Made by a program: the position numbers and the translations under genes. The notes beneath the pieces are model-generated. The model did no database searches. It saw only the letters and a list, made by a program, of their open reading frames with translations, and was not told the DNA's origin. Shown in pieces: positions 26,759-34,683 of a stretch of DNA of 64,000 bases (position 1 is the first letter of the stretch; each line of letters starts with the position of its first letter). The stretch covers positions 1-64,000 of the forward strand of contig JAMPBO010000011.1 in the NCBI GenBank assembly GCA_023666705.1, written 5' to 3'. The stretch comes from Bacteroides sp. (GTDB taxonomy: Bacteria; Bacillota; Clostridia; Lachnospirales; Lachnospiraceae).

Positions 26759-26825
26759 AAATCCACATAGTTATTCACAGAATTGTTGATAACTTGGTGG
26801 CTTTTATACATGAGAATGTTGATAA
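26759..26825. promoter_or_regulatory. Cluster of DnaA-box-like 9-mers
   Basis: AAATCCACA (start about 26759), TTATTCACA (26771-26779) and TGTTGATAA twice (26784-26792, 26817-26825) lie within 67 bases. TTATTCACA fits the relaxed DnaA-box consensus TTATNCACA and the others differ by one or two bases. TGTTGATAACTTG (26784-26796) also occurs exactly in the dnaA-proximal origin (51718-51730). It could bind DnaA as a titration or regulatory site. That it is a second origin is less likely, because gene polarity switches at rpmH/dnaA. Confidence 0.45.
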
Positions 26826-27248
26826 CTTCACTTTCTACTCTGCATTTCTTTGACAAAATCATATTTTGTTTAGCAATAAAATACTACATATTGTATATAG
26901 AGAAATAATCATACAAATTATTGATGTACATTTATATTTTAAAACAATTTGTTTTAATCATTCTTTAATAAAGTATACTATATTTGAACACAAGGATCCA
27001 AGCGGCTGCGAATCAGACATTTGACGGTAGCATTATAAGTATGATATATAAAAATCAAATTGGCTCGTGCGTTAATGAAAACTTTGTTTTAAAATATGTA
27101 CGAACCACGATGAAACAATGCAAAATCATGTTATACCATTTATAGCATTAAATATTTCTAATAGCTCCGATATTATTAACTATAATAATCCCTTACTGTG
27201 GGCTACCACATCAAAAATATTGAACCATAGCATATAAAAACATATTGA

Positions 27249-27310
27249 TGTCATAACATAAGAAACACATTTAAAATATCGGTGCCATAACACAAGAAAC
27301 ACATTTAAAA
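27249..27310. repeat. 28-base direct repeat, two copies
   Basis: TGTCATAACATAAGAAACAC at 27249 and TGCCATAACACAAGAAACAC at 27283 begin two units that continue identically into ATTTAAAA, with a 34-base period. They lie just past the end of the membrane protein gene at 27338. Confidence 0.6.
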
Positions 27311-27337
27311 ATTGAAATTCTGACACAGAAAGCTTCC

Positions 27338-27850
27338 TTATAACTCCGAGGCACTAACCTCCATATCTTTCTTAAATTGGTTCTTCAAGGGCAGATAGTA
27401 GAGCAACGTCATGAACACCGGCTGCTGCCACGATAAACCCATGATATATTTAATCAAATTTATATTCGTAAATAAAATGCTGACAATAAAGACAAGAACG
27501 GAAGAAACAATAATTAACCATTTGGTAAATACAACCTCAGATTTAGTAACTACATCTTTCTTGCGGATTGTTGTTGCCCTGAGCAATATTGCAAAAACCA
27601 AAATAAATATCGTTGCAAACAACACAGTTAACCCAATCGTAAGAAACTTTGCCAATCCATTTGCTCCTGCAATTGTAAGATTAGCAAGTGGTGTGAAATC
27701 GGAGCCATCAATATTTATATCATCTACATACTTGATTGAATCCCCACCCAACATTACCGTATATATGTATCTCATAAATCCAACGGAAACTATCCAATTA
27801 AATATTGACACTGCAACCAACAGGACTCGCCTGACTATATTTTTGTTCAT
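27338..27850 (-). CDS. Small hypothetical membrane protein
   Basis: This 170-residue product starts MNKNIVRRVLLVAV; AAAGGA lies before the ATG at 27850. Four hydrophobic segments are visible (about residues 8-30, 62-88, 104-128 and 135-155), so it is an integral membrane protein. I see no catalytic motif and do not recognise the family. It stands alone at the edge of the parS region, divergent from the LUD gene. Confidence 0.65.
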   Translation of the reverse strand: MNKNIVRRVLLVAVSIFNWIVSVGFMRYIYTVMLGGDSIKYVDDINIDGSDFTPLANLTIAGANGLAKFLTIGLTVLFATIFILVFAILLRATTIRKKDVVTKSEVVFTKWLIIVSSVLVFIVSILFTNINLIKYIMGLSWQQPVFMTLLYYLPLKNQFKKDMEVSASEL

Positions 27851-28095
27851 TATGATTCCTTTCCGTCCTTGCACTTGTTTTTTATATTATTTCAGTATAA
27901 CAGACAACTGATTTGATTTCTACAACTATCCCTTTTTTTCTGTTATAAGCAAAAATATCTTTACCTGTTCAAATTATTGCAGTTACAAAATTTATATAGA
28001 AACCACACTGATGTTATGTTATCATTTTATCATAAGCATTTTTTAGTCCCAATTACACTACAAAGAAGTGCTTTCAGTAAGGAGGCGAACGAAAA

Positions 28096-28743
28096 ATGGA
28101 GTTTTCTAATGTTGAAAAGAATTTGAAAGCCAGAGGATATATAGTAACAATTTTTCAAACAGCTTCTGAAGCTGTAAAATACTTGAATGTTCAAATTGAT
28201 AATCAGACTGTCGGCTTTGGAGGTTCCATGACCCTTAAACAAATGGGGTTATATGAAATATTACAAACTCACAATACAGTTTTTTGGCATCAAAGAATAC
28301 CAAAAGGAAAAACAAGCAAAGAAATAAGACGTGCTGCCAATACTGCAACAATTTATATTTCTTCAGTAAATGGATTAGCGGAAACAGGCGAAATAGTAAA
28401 CATTGACGGAAACTGTAATAGGGTAGCATCTATTTTTTACGGACATGAAAAAGTATATTTGATAATCGGTAAAAATAAGTTGGCAAAAGACTACAACAGT
28501 GCTCTATATCGTGCCAGAAATGTAGCTTCACCTTTGAACGCAAAAAGGCTTGGTGTAAAAACTCCCTGTGCAGCGAAAGGCGATAAATGTTATGATTGTA
28601 AAAGCCCGGAAAGAATTTGCAGAGGACTTTCCGTTTTATGGAGTAAGCCAATGGCATGTGAATATGAAATACTTTTAATTAATGAAGATTGGGGGTATAA
28701 TGATTTTCGAAATCGCAATGCTGAAATATATGACAGGAAATAA
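28096..28743 (+). CDS. LUD-domain (LutC-like) protein
   Basis: The 215-residue protein has the LUD (DUF162) pattern: QTVGFGGSMTLKQMGLYE near residues 37-53, FWHQRIPKGK, and ISSVNGLAETGEIVNIDG in the middle. LUD proteins include LutB/LutC of lactate utilisation, and single-domain members like this one are common in anaerobes with unproven function. A Cys cluster (TPCAAKGDKCYDCKSPERIC, about 157-178) could bind a metal or Fe-S centre. AAGGAGG precedes the ATG. A small Cys-containing protein gene follows closely and is probably co-transcribed. Confidence 0.85.
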   Translation: MEFSNVEKNLKARGYIVTIFQTASEAVKYLNVQIDNQTVGFGGSMTLKQMGLYEILQTHNTVFWHQRIPKGKTSKEIRRAANTATIYISSVNGLAETGEIVNIDGNCNRVASIFYGHEKVYLIIGKNKLAKDYNSALYRARNVASPLNAKRLGVKTPCAAKGDKCYDCKSPERICRGLSVLWSKPMACEYEILLINEDWGYNDFRNRNAEIYDRK

Positions 28744-28773
28744 CGTATGGAAGTAGATAATCAGGGAGGAAAA

Positions 28774-29028
28774 ATGTCTCACAGCAAATATACAAAACGT
28801 GGGTTTTCATTATATCTGGATAAATGGAACCCGTCTGCAAAAAAGTACATAAACGTATGCTCCATATGCGGGTGCAAAGGATACAGTCCCGTCATCGAGC
28901 AGGAAGGGTTTTGTTATAAAATGGAAAACCAGACGATTTACAACGAATTAACAAAAACACTGCACAAGATGGAGTTGGATGACTTTGGAAGATGTGCAGA
29001 TTGTGCAAAAGTACAAGATGGAAAATAA
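28774..29028 (+). CDS. Small Cys-rich hypothetical protein
   Basis: AGGGAGG lies just before the ATG at 28774, so I use it rather than the upstream ATG at 28747. The 84-residue product has CSICGCKG and, near the end, CADCAK, which may form a zinc-binding pair. It is basic in the first half and has no membrane segment. It lies 30 bases after the LUD gene in the same direction. The family is not recognised. Confidence 0.6.
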   Translation: MSHSKYTKRGFSLYLDKWNPSAKKYINVCSICGCKGYSPVIEQEGFCYKMENQTIYNELTKTLHKMELDDFGRCADCAKVQDGK

Positions 29029-29136
29029 AGCCGCTTGAAAACAATGGTATTTACATCCACAGCTTCAACCGGCTTTCATTATCACGATACAAATTATTTT
29101 AATCCGGCAGTCTATCTTGTGCTGCCACGGTTTTGC

Positions 29137-30834
29137 TTACATTCGTTCCGGACATTCTATACCAAGAAGCAGCATCGCATCCTTAATTGTACGCTTTGTT
29201 ATATATACAACCGTTGCTCTTGCTTTTTTTACAGCCTCGTCATCAACATTGATTCTGTTGGAATTATAAAATTTGTTAAATGCCTGTGCAACGTCCACTG
29301 CAAATCTTGCAACAACCGATGGTTCATATTTTTCTGCCGCATCTGCAACAACCTTTGGGAAACGGGATAGTTCCTTCAGCAGTGCCAATGCATCCCCATC
29401 ATCAAGTACGCTATAATCAATATCCGCATCCGCATCCGCATGAAAGCCCTCCAGCTTCCTTAATATGCTCGCACATCGTGCATACGTATATTGAACATAT
29501 GGACCTGTCTCTCCATCAAAATTCAACAGCTTTTCCCATTTAAAGGATACATCCTTTATTCTCTGGTTATACAAGTCGTTGAAAATAACTGCTCCAACAC
29601 CTATTTTCTTTGCTGTTTCTTCCTTATCCTCAATATCAGGATTTTTTTCTTCAATAATTTCTTTTATTTTGGCAACTGCCTCAAGCAAAATATCTTCCGC
29701 ATATATAATATTTCCGCTACGTGTAGAAAGTTTCGCACCCTCCAGACTTACCAGACCATATGGTATGTGAATCAGCTCATCCTTTGCCCAATCATTCCCG
29801 AGAAGCTCCACAACCTTGAATACCTGTGCAAAATGAAGCTTCTGCTCCTGACCCGTAACGTACAAACACTTAGAAAATTTATATGTCTCCTTTCGATAGA
29901 AGATAGCAGCAAGATCTCTTGTTGCATAAATGGAGCTTCCGTCATTTTTTAATATCAGACACGGTGCCATATCATATTCATCCAAATTGACAATTTGGGC
30001 ACCGTCACTTTCCGTTAAAAGCTTTGCCTCCCTCAACTTATCAACAACCGCATCTGTCTTGTCACGGTAAAAGCTTTCTCCCAAATAGTAGTCAAAATCC
30101 ATACCAAGTAGGTCGTAGGTTCTCTTATATTCCACAATGCTGATATCCTTAAACCACTGCCAGATAGCAAGTGCATCCTCGTCTCCATGTTCCATTCTGC
30201 TAAACCATGCACGGGCTTCATCATTCAGTTCCGGATTTTTTTCTGCCTCCTCGTGAAACTTAACATACAGCTTCATAAGCTCCGCAACGCCATCCTTCTT
30301 AACAGCGTCCTCATTTCCCCATGCCTTATATGCGACAATCAGCTTACCAAACTGCGTTCCCCAGTCACCAAGATGATTAATTCTCACAACCTCATATCCA
30401 AGCTTACTATATATCTTATACAATGAATTTCCGATAATGGTTGTCCTCAAATGTCCTACATGAAAGTTCTTGGCAACGTTCGGAGATGAGTAGTCGATAC
30501 AAATGGTTTTTCCATTTCCAACAGTTGACCCGCCAAAATTTTCCTCCAATGCAGCATGAACCATATTTTTAATGTAAAAGGTTTTGTTGACAAAAAAGTT
30601 AAGATATGCCCCCTGTACATCAATTCTATCAATAAAATCTACGTCACCTATTTTTTCCTTTATGTCACCCGCAATCATTTGCGGAGCCTTTCTCATTGTC
30701 TTTGCAAGCCGAAAGCATGGAAAAGCAAAGTCGCCAAGCTCAGGCTTCGGCGGTATTTCTATCAAAGTAAAAATATCTTCCCTTGACATCCCCTCAACAT
30801 TATTTGCAATTAAATCTGTTATCTTATTTTTCAT
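29137..30834 (-). CDS. argS: Arginyl-tRNA synthetase
   Basis: ArgRS charges tRNA-Arg; the 565-residue product is a normal length. The N-terminal additional domain is followed by the class I HIGH-type motif in SSPNVAKNFHVGHLRTTIIG (about 121-140). The KMSKS-type region reads GAKLSTRSGN, and the anticodon-binding domain ends with the usual LLGIECPERM. A GACCA hairpin (30848-30868) stands in the leader before AGGAGA. It is a soluble housekeeping enzyme, transcribed alone or with the kinase-like gene upstream. Confidence 0.97.
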   Translation of the reverse strand: MKNKITDLIANNVEGMSREDIFTLIEIPPKPELGDFAFPCFRLAKTMRKAPQMIAGDIKEKIGDVDFIDRIDVQGAYLNFFVNKTFYIKNMVHAALEENFGGSTVGNGKTICIDYSSPNVAKNFHVGHLRTTIIGNSLYKIYSKLGYEVVRINHLGDWGTQFGKLIVAYKAWGNEDAVKKDGVAELMKLYVKFHEEAEKNPELNDEARAWFSRMEHGDEDALAIWQWFKDISIVEYKRTYDLLGMDFDYYLGESFYRDKTDAVVDKLREAKLLTESDGAQIVNLDEYDMAPCLILKNDGSSIYATRDLAAIFYRKETYKFSKCLYVTGQEQKLHFAQVFKVVELLGNDWAKDELIHIPYGLVSLEGAKLSTRSGNIIYAEDILLEAVAKIKEIIEEKNPDIEDKEETAKKIGVGAVIFNDLYNQRIKDVSFKWEKLLNFDGETGPYVQYTYARCASILRKLEGFHADADADIDYSVLDDGDALALLKELSRFPKVVADAAEKYEPSVVARFAVDVAQAFNKFYNSNRINVDDEAVKKARATVVYITKRTIKDAMLLLGIECPERM

Positions 30835-30847
30835 GTGTCTCCTATAT

Positions 30848-30868
30848 GACCATCACCCTCAGGTGGTC
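30848..30868 (-). promoter_or_regulatory. Small leader hairpin before argS
   Basis: GACCACC and GGTGATGGTC-like arms pair around a CTGAG loop just upstream of the argS ribosome site. It may modulate translation. It does not have T-box features. Confidence 0.3.
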
Positions 30869-30906
30869 AACGTCCCCTTTCTTACTGAACTATTAATATT
30901 ATATTT

Positions 30907-32052
30907 TTACTGTTCGCGGACAGAAAAAGAAAATGCAACATGAGTACCTGCCTCAGCACCCTCGGATATATCCATTTTTCCACCAAGCAAATGAATAATT
31001 TCACGTGCCTTATGGAGACCACTGTACCATGGGCTGTCCTTTAAATAATTTTCCTTTATGCCAACTCCGTTGTCATCAATTTTAACATCAATTACATTTG
31101 GGCTTACCGCTGCCGTAACCTCAATACGCGTACAATCTGCATGTGAAAATATATTACTGAAAACTATATCCAGCAGTCTGAATAAATTGATTGTAAACAC
31201 AGGATGCAGTATCATTTCAAAATCCGTACATTCCATATGTGCATCTATAATTGCTTCCGGGTGCTCATCCCGCTGTCCCATGACATAATCATCCAACAGA
31301 GAACTAATCGGCTTGGTGCTGTCTATGTTGGAATTCATTTTTTCACAGACATTGTCCACATAATCCTTGATTTCATCAGAGCAGCCTGCAATTTCCTTAA
31401 CCGTAAGCTTCGCCCGTTCTACATCCGTTCCAATCAGATAGGAGAGTACATCAAGCTTATGGTTAAGATTTGACAATCCATCCTTTACATCTTTATCCAA
31501 TAACGTCGCATAAAAGGTTCTCTCAAATGCATCAAGCATCAAAATATTATACCCATGATTCTCGTAACTCTCATCATTTGAAGCAGGCTCCTCACTGACA
31601 AACTGGAAACCGTTTTCCTCTATATTCCCAGCGTCATCTGCATTACTGCCAAGCTCCAGTGCCAAGTCGGTGATTGCGTCTCCCGCATCATTTAATACTT
31701 CCAGTCTCTTTTTCAATGATTTAAGAGAATTGTCAAGACCCATTATTTTAATTTCAAGAGAAGACCTTACCTCATTCAAATCCTTAATCTGCCTGTCAAT
31801 TAACTTTCCACGCTCATCATTATCATCAACCGTGACAACCGGGGTAAATACACTTTTCTTTGAATTGGATTTGAATGCATAAATTTCCTTCGTCTTCTCA
31901 AGCTCATCTATCTTAATATCCAGCTCAAACATGCGGGTCTTTAATTCCTGTATATCCTCAAGTTGGTTAATAAAATTACTATTAAAATAATCCAGCATTT
32001 CTTTATTCGCTTTTTGAATTAATTTAATCTTATCCTTTTGCTGATTACCCAT
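30907..32052 (-). CDS. Cytoplasmic sensor histidine kinase-like protein (DegS/GHKL type)
   Basis: The 381-residue product has a long N-terminal coiled coil (about 5-140) and a C-terminal GHKL ATPase domain: LLDIVFSNIFSHADCTRIEV is the N-box region and DVKIDDNGVGIKENYL the G1 box. There are no membrane helices, so it is cytoplasmic like DegS. A phospho-accepting His is not obvious; LNHKLDVLSYLIG (about 195) is a possible equivalent. No response regulator gene is adjacent. GGGAGGA precedes the ATG. It could be a kinase with a remote partner or an ATPase of another GHKL function. Confidence 0.7.
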   Translation of the reverse strand: MGNQQKDKIKLIQKANKEMLDYFNSNFINQLEDIQELKTRMFELDIKIDELEKTKEIYAFKSNSKKSVFTPVVTVDDNDERGKLIDRQIKDLNEVRSSLEIKIMGLDNSLKSLKKRLEVLNDAGDAITDLALELGSNADDAGNIEENGFQFVSEEPASNDESYENHGYNILMLDAFERTFYATLLDKDVKDGLSNLNHKLDVLSYLIGTDVERAKLTVKEIAGCSDEIKDYVDNVCEKMNSNIDSTKPISSLLDDYVMGQRDEHPEAIIDAHMECTDFEMILHPVFTINLFRLLDIVFSNIFSHADCTRIEVTAAVSPNVIDVKIDDNGVGIKENYLKDSPWYSGLHKAREIIHLLGGKMDISEGAEAGTHVAFSFSVREQ

Positions 32053-32216
32053 AGTTCCTCCCTATTACCATTCACACATAAATTTATCCATAAACATACT
32101 AACAGACAATACTCTTTTAATTATCCTATAAATTGCGAAAAAAAACAAGAAATAATTATAGGCACCTGTAATTTTTAAGATTGCCCTAATGTATTTCTGA
32201 TGTTAAAATAACTATT

Positions 32217-32294
32217 ATGTCAGCCCCTTGCTGAAATTTATTTGATATAAATATTCTTAGTACAGCAGCTTCCTGTTAAGTGATAGGCTGACAT
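32217..32294 (+). repeat. Inverted repeat leader element before trmB
   Basis: ATGTCAGCC (32217-32225) and GGCTGACAT (32286-32294) are perfect complementary arms about 60 bases apart. The right arm with TCA following is the GGCTGACATTCA version of the recurrent leader motif, right before the trmB ribosome site. Confidence 0.6.
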
Positions 32295-32318
32295 TCAATA
32301 GGATGGATGGTGATAACT

Positions 32319-32960
32319 ATGCGATTACGAAATGTGAAAGGCTCCCGTGAAACAATTGCGGCAAACGAATTTGTTGTTCACGATGAGGAAGCTGCCAAGG
32401 GACATTGGCATGAAATCTTTGGAAACGACAGACCGATACATATTGAGATTGGAATGGGAAAAGGACAGTTTATCATGGAGCTTGCAGCCCAAAACCCTGA
32501 CATAAATTATATTGGAATAGAGAAATTTTCCAGCGTTCTCGTCCGTGCCATAGAAAAGCAGGAGCTTAAACAGCTTCCTAACCTCAAATTCATAAGAATG
32601 GACGCTGAATACATAGAAAATGTTTTTCAAAAAGGAGAGGTTGACTACATTTACCTTAATTTTTCTGACCCATGGCCGAAGGACCGGCATGCAAAGAGAA
32701 GATTAACCTCACACCAGTTTTTAAACCGGTATGGAAATATTCTCTCAGATGCAGGCGGCGTCACTTTTAAAACGGACAATACGGAACTGTTTGATTTTTC
32801 ACTTGCAGAGCTTGAGGTGGCAAAATGGGAGCTTGTAAATTCAACCCGTGATCTCCACAATTCCAAGTACAACGAGGGAAATATCATGACAGAATACGAA
32901 AAACGTTTTTCCGGGATGGGAAATCCAATTTGCCGAATGGTGTGCAAGCCCATGAAATAA
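32319..32960 (+). CDS. trmB: tRNA (guanine-46-N7)-methyltransferase
   Basis: TrmB methylates N7 of G46 in tRNA variable loops with SAM. The start MRLRNVKGSRE at 32319 fits family members and has GGTGAT close before it. HIEIGMGKGQFI is the SAM loop (about 41-52), YLNFSDPWPKDRHAKRRL the catalytic family signature, and TKYE-like segments close the protein (MTEYEKRFSGMG). The length, 213 residues, is normal. It is divergent from the kinase-like gene. Confidence 0.96.
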   Translation: MRLRNVKGSRETIAANEFVVHDEEAAKGHWHEIFGNDRPIHIEIGMGKGQFIMELAAQNPDINYIGIEKFSSVLVRAIEKQELKQLPNLKFIRMDAEYIENVFQKGEVDYIYLNFSDPWPKDRHAKRRLTSHQFLNRYGNILSDAGGVTFKTDNTELFDFSLAELEVAKWELVNSTRDLHNSKYNEGNIMTEYEKRFSGMGNPICRMVCKPMK

Positions 32961-33079
32961 CGTTAAACTTCGTCCTATTTTTTGAATATACTATATAAAA
33001 GATTACATCGGCAAATTTGATTTATAGGCACATTCCAAAAGAATGGGCTAAGCAATGGGCTGATAAAGGATTATAGTAT

Positions 33080-33238
33080 ATGGGAAAAAATAATTTAAAG
33101 TATAAGCTGAAATCAGCAGTATATAGTTGTCCTAAAATTAATAAAGATTTGCTGTGTCTTTCGTGTAATATTCAACAACTGAAATGCATGTTAAACAGCA
33201 ATATTCCTAAAAATAAGAAAAAATGTAAAAAATTTTAA
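33080..33238 (+). CDS. Small basic Cys-containing protein (52 residues)
   Basis: The frame starts MGKNNLKYKLKSAVYS and contains five cysteines (SC, CLSC, KC and KKC) and many lysines. AAAGGA lies nine bases before the ATG, and the recurrent leader sequence AATGGGCTGAT (33054-33064) lies directly before that ribosome site, as it does in front of known genes nearby. This makes a real gene more likely than its length alone would. The function is unknown; a small zinc-binding or nucleic-acid-binding protein is possible. Confidence 0.45.
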   Translation: MGKNNLKYKLKSAVYSCPKINKDLLCLSCNIQQLKCMLNSNIPKNKKKCKKF

Positions 33239-33246
33239 AAATATAC

Positions 33247-33275
33247 TTGCATTTATTAAATTGTTGATATATAAT
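33247..33275 (+). promoter_or_regulatory. tRNA-Lys promoter
   Basis: TTGCAT (33247-33252), a 17-base spacer and TATAAT (33270-33275) lie about 50 bases before tRNA-Lys. Confidence 0.7.
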
Positions 33276-33324
33276 AGCCTTTGTTCTGAAAAAGAAAACA
33301 CAGAATGTTCACACAATTTGATAC

Positions 33325-33397
33325 GGGCCGCTAGCTCATTTGGTAGAGCACCTGACTCTTAATCAGGGTGTGCGGGGTTCGAGCCCCCGGCGGCCCA
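33325..33397 (+). tRNA. tRNA-Lys (anticodon CTT)
   Basis: Acceptor arms GGGCCGC/GCGGCCC pair, the D-arm reads AGCTCATTTGGTAGAGC, the anticodon stem CCTGA/TCAGG encloses CTCTTAA (anticodon CTT, reading AAG), and the T-arm is GCGGGGTTCGAGCCCCCG. The discriminator is A and CCA is not encoded. Confidence 0.96.
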
Positions 33398-33407
33398 CTC
33401 GTAAAGG

Positions 33408-33445
33408 CATCGGTTTTGCAGGTATCTGCGGAGTCGGTGTTTTTT
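33408..33445 (+). terminator. Terminator after tRNA-Lys
   Basis: CATCGGTTTTGCAG (33408-33421) pairs with CTGCGGAGTCGGTG (33426-33439), counting G-U pairs, and six T residues follow. Confidence 0.75.
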
Positions 33446-33451
33446 CGTGTA

Positions 33452-33530
33452 TATGTCCGAGCCGCAGGCGAAGCGACCCATATGTTCGAGCCGCAGGCGA
33501 AGTGACCCATATGTCCGAGCCGCAGGCAAT
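33452..33530 (+). repeat. 29-base GC-rich tandem repeat, 2.7 copies
   Basis: Units start at 33452, 33481 and 33510; each begins TATGTCCGAGCCGCAGGCG (one T variant), and the last is cut short. They are much more GC-rich than their surroundings and stand between the tRNA-Lys terminator and the next gene. The units are contiguous without spacers, so this is not a CRISPR. Such units may be copies of a dispersed genomic repeat. Confidence 0.8.
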
Positions 33531-33549
33531 TTATTCCAAAGGAGTTCAT

Positions 33550-34584
33550 ATGTTTTTTAACGATATTATTAAATCTGAAAACAGCAGTACATACTATGAT
33601 AACTGGGCAGACTATCGGACAGGGCTTACCACACTGATATCCGATAGCATAGAAGATTATTACAGGCTTTCGCATCTCCGAAACGAAAAAGCGATACGGT
33701 CCAGCAAAGATTTTTTTCCAACTGACAAAAAAACGTCTCTTGCCATATGGGGAGCAGGAAGCTGCTCAGATATCGATATTTACACTCTTGCCAGGCATTT
33801 TAAACTTGTGCTGATTGACTGCGAACTAGACACCATTCTGGCTGCCCGTTCCAAGGCTTTCGAGTACCAATCTGACATTATCTGTGTCAATATTCCGTTT
33901 TGGGATATTCCTCACGATACCTATGAACTGTACGAGGCAATGCTGAATGACAAGACTCCCATGGAACAAATTGTTCTATATTTAGATGAACATATTAAAA
34001 AAATGACCATGCCTGACTACGACACACTTCCACATTTTGATTTTAGCGTGGCGGTTGGACTGTCAAGCCAGTTATGCTCCAGATTTGTTGCACTTTTTTC
34101 CTATTACAAACATTTGTATTCTGATGCTGACTGCAACGCACTATACCATTATTTTTCAAGACAAAATATATTGGCTGCCAATCGGTTGCTTCACGCCCTT
34201 AAAGTCATGACAACCAGGCTTCTAATTATCGGTTACGAGCTAACGACCTATACCCCTGAAACCTTTTTCCTTGAATCGGAAGCCAAGGCATACGTTGATG
34301 ACTTTTTTCATACAACAGAACCTTCCCCATTTCCTACAAATACTGCTTTTGTCGAACGTGAAGCTATTGAAACAACAGCCATACCCGCATCTTTTGAAAA
34401 TATCAGTTTTACAAATAGCCTGCCCATCTCCGACATTGATGGAAATGCCGTGCTTCAGAATAAAATAAAGCTGTGGTTAGATGAAAATACCGCAAGACTT
34501 TTGACCCAAAATTCCCTGATATGGGATTTTAATGACAAAAAACATTACCTTATGCATTTTATCTCCTTAATGTTGGATATTTGA
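33550..34584 (+). CDS. Putative SAM-dependent methyltransferase-like protein
   Basis: AAAGGAG lies six bases before the ATG at 33550, so I discard the open frame that continues upstream through tRNA-Lys. The product has 344 residues. SLAIWGAGSCSDIDIYTLA followed by LVLIDCELDTILAA (about residues 60-95) looks like the SAM loop and acidic second strand of a class I methyltransferase. The rest has no motif I recognise. It is soluble. No pathway context is visible; it is flanked by tRNA-Lys and zinc-ribbon membrane genes. Confidence 0.6.
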   Translation: MFFNDIIKSENSSTYYDNWADYRTGLTTLISDSIEDYYRLSHLRNEKAIRSSKDFFPTDKKTSLAIWGAGSCSDIDIYTLARHFKLVLIDCELDTILAARSKAFEYQSDIICVNIPFWDIPHDTYELYEAMLNDKTPMEQIVLYLDEHIKKMTMPDYDTLPHFDFSVAVGLSSQLCSRFVALFSYYKHLYSDADCNALYHYFSRQNILAANRLLHALKVMTTRLLIIGYELTTYTPETFFLESEAKAYVDDFFHTTEPSPFPTNTAFVEREAIETTAIPASFENISFTNSLPISDIDGNAVLQNKIKLWLDENTARLLTQNSLIWDFNDKKHYLMHFISLMLDI

Positions 34585-34683
34585 CCTTTTTCATACATCA
34601 TTCACCTTGAAAAGAAATGCCAAATATGTTACTATGTTGATTATAGCGTAAGCGAATTATAATTGTTTTTAGGAGGATTTATT

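Larger units (their letters stand above)
23803..27337. other. 3.5-kb very AT-rich, nearly gene-free centromere-like region
   Basis: No convincing protein gene longer than about 50 codons is visible here on either strand. The sequence is conspicuously A/T-rich, with a few less AT-rich islands (about 24230-24560, 25860-25990, 26400-26615, 27000-27060). It contains five perfect parS palindromes, a DnaA-box-like cluster, imperfect direct repeats and one small Cys-rich frame. It is bounded by parA and by a small membrane protein gene. The best reading is a ParB-loading region; the islands look like decayed genes or repeats. Confidence 0.75.

Noticed and set aside
26759-26825. The parS region as the main replication origin
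   Set aside because: Two perfect DnaA boxes lie upstream of dnaA, and the uniform plus-strand polarity begins at 43.9 kb, not at 27 kb. I keep the cluster only as a possible DnaA-binding site.
33452-33530. CRISPR array
   Set aside because: The units are contiguous without spacers, there are fewer than three, and no cas genes are present.
33340-33549. Long N-terminal extension of the methyltransferase-like gene
   Set aside because: The extension reads through tRNA-Lys, its terminator and the tandem repeat. AAAGGAG directly before 33550 marks the true start.
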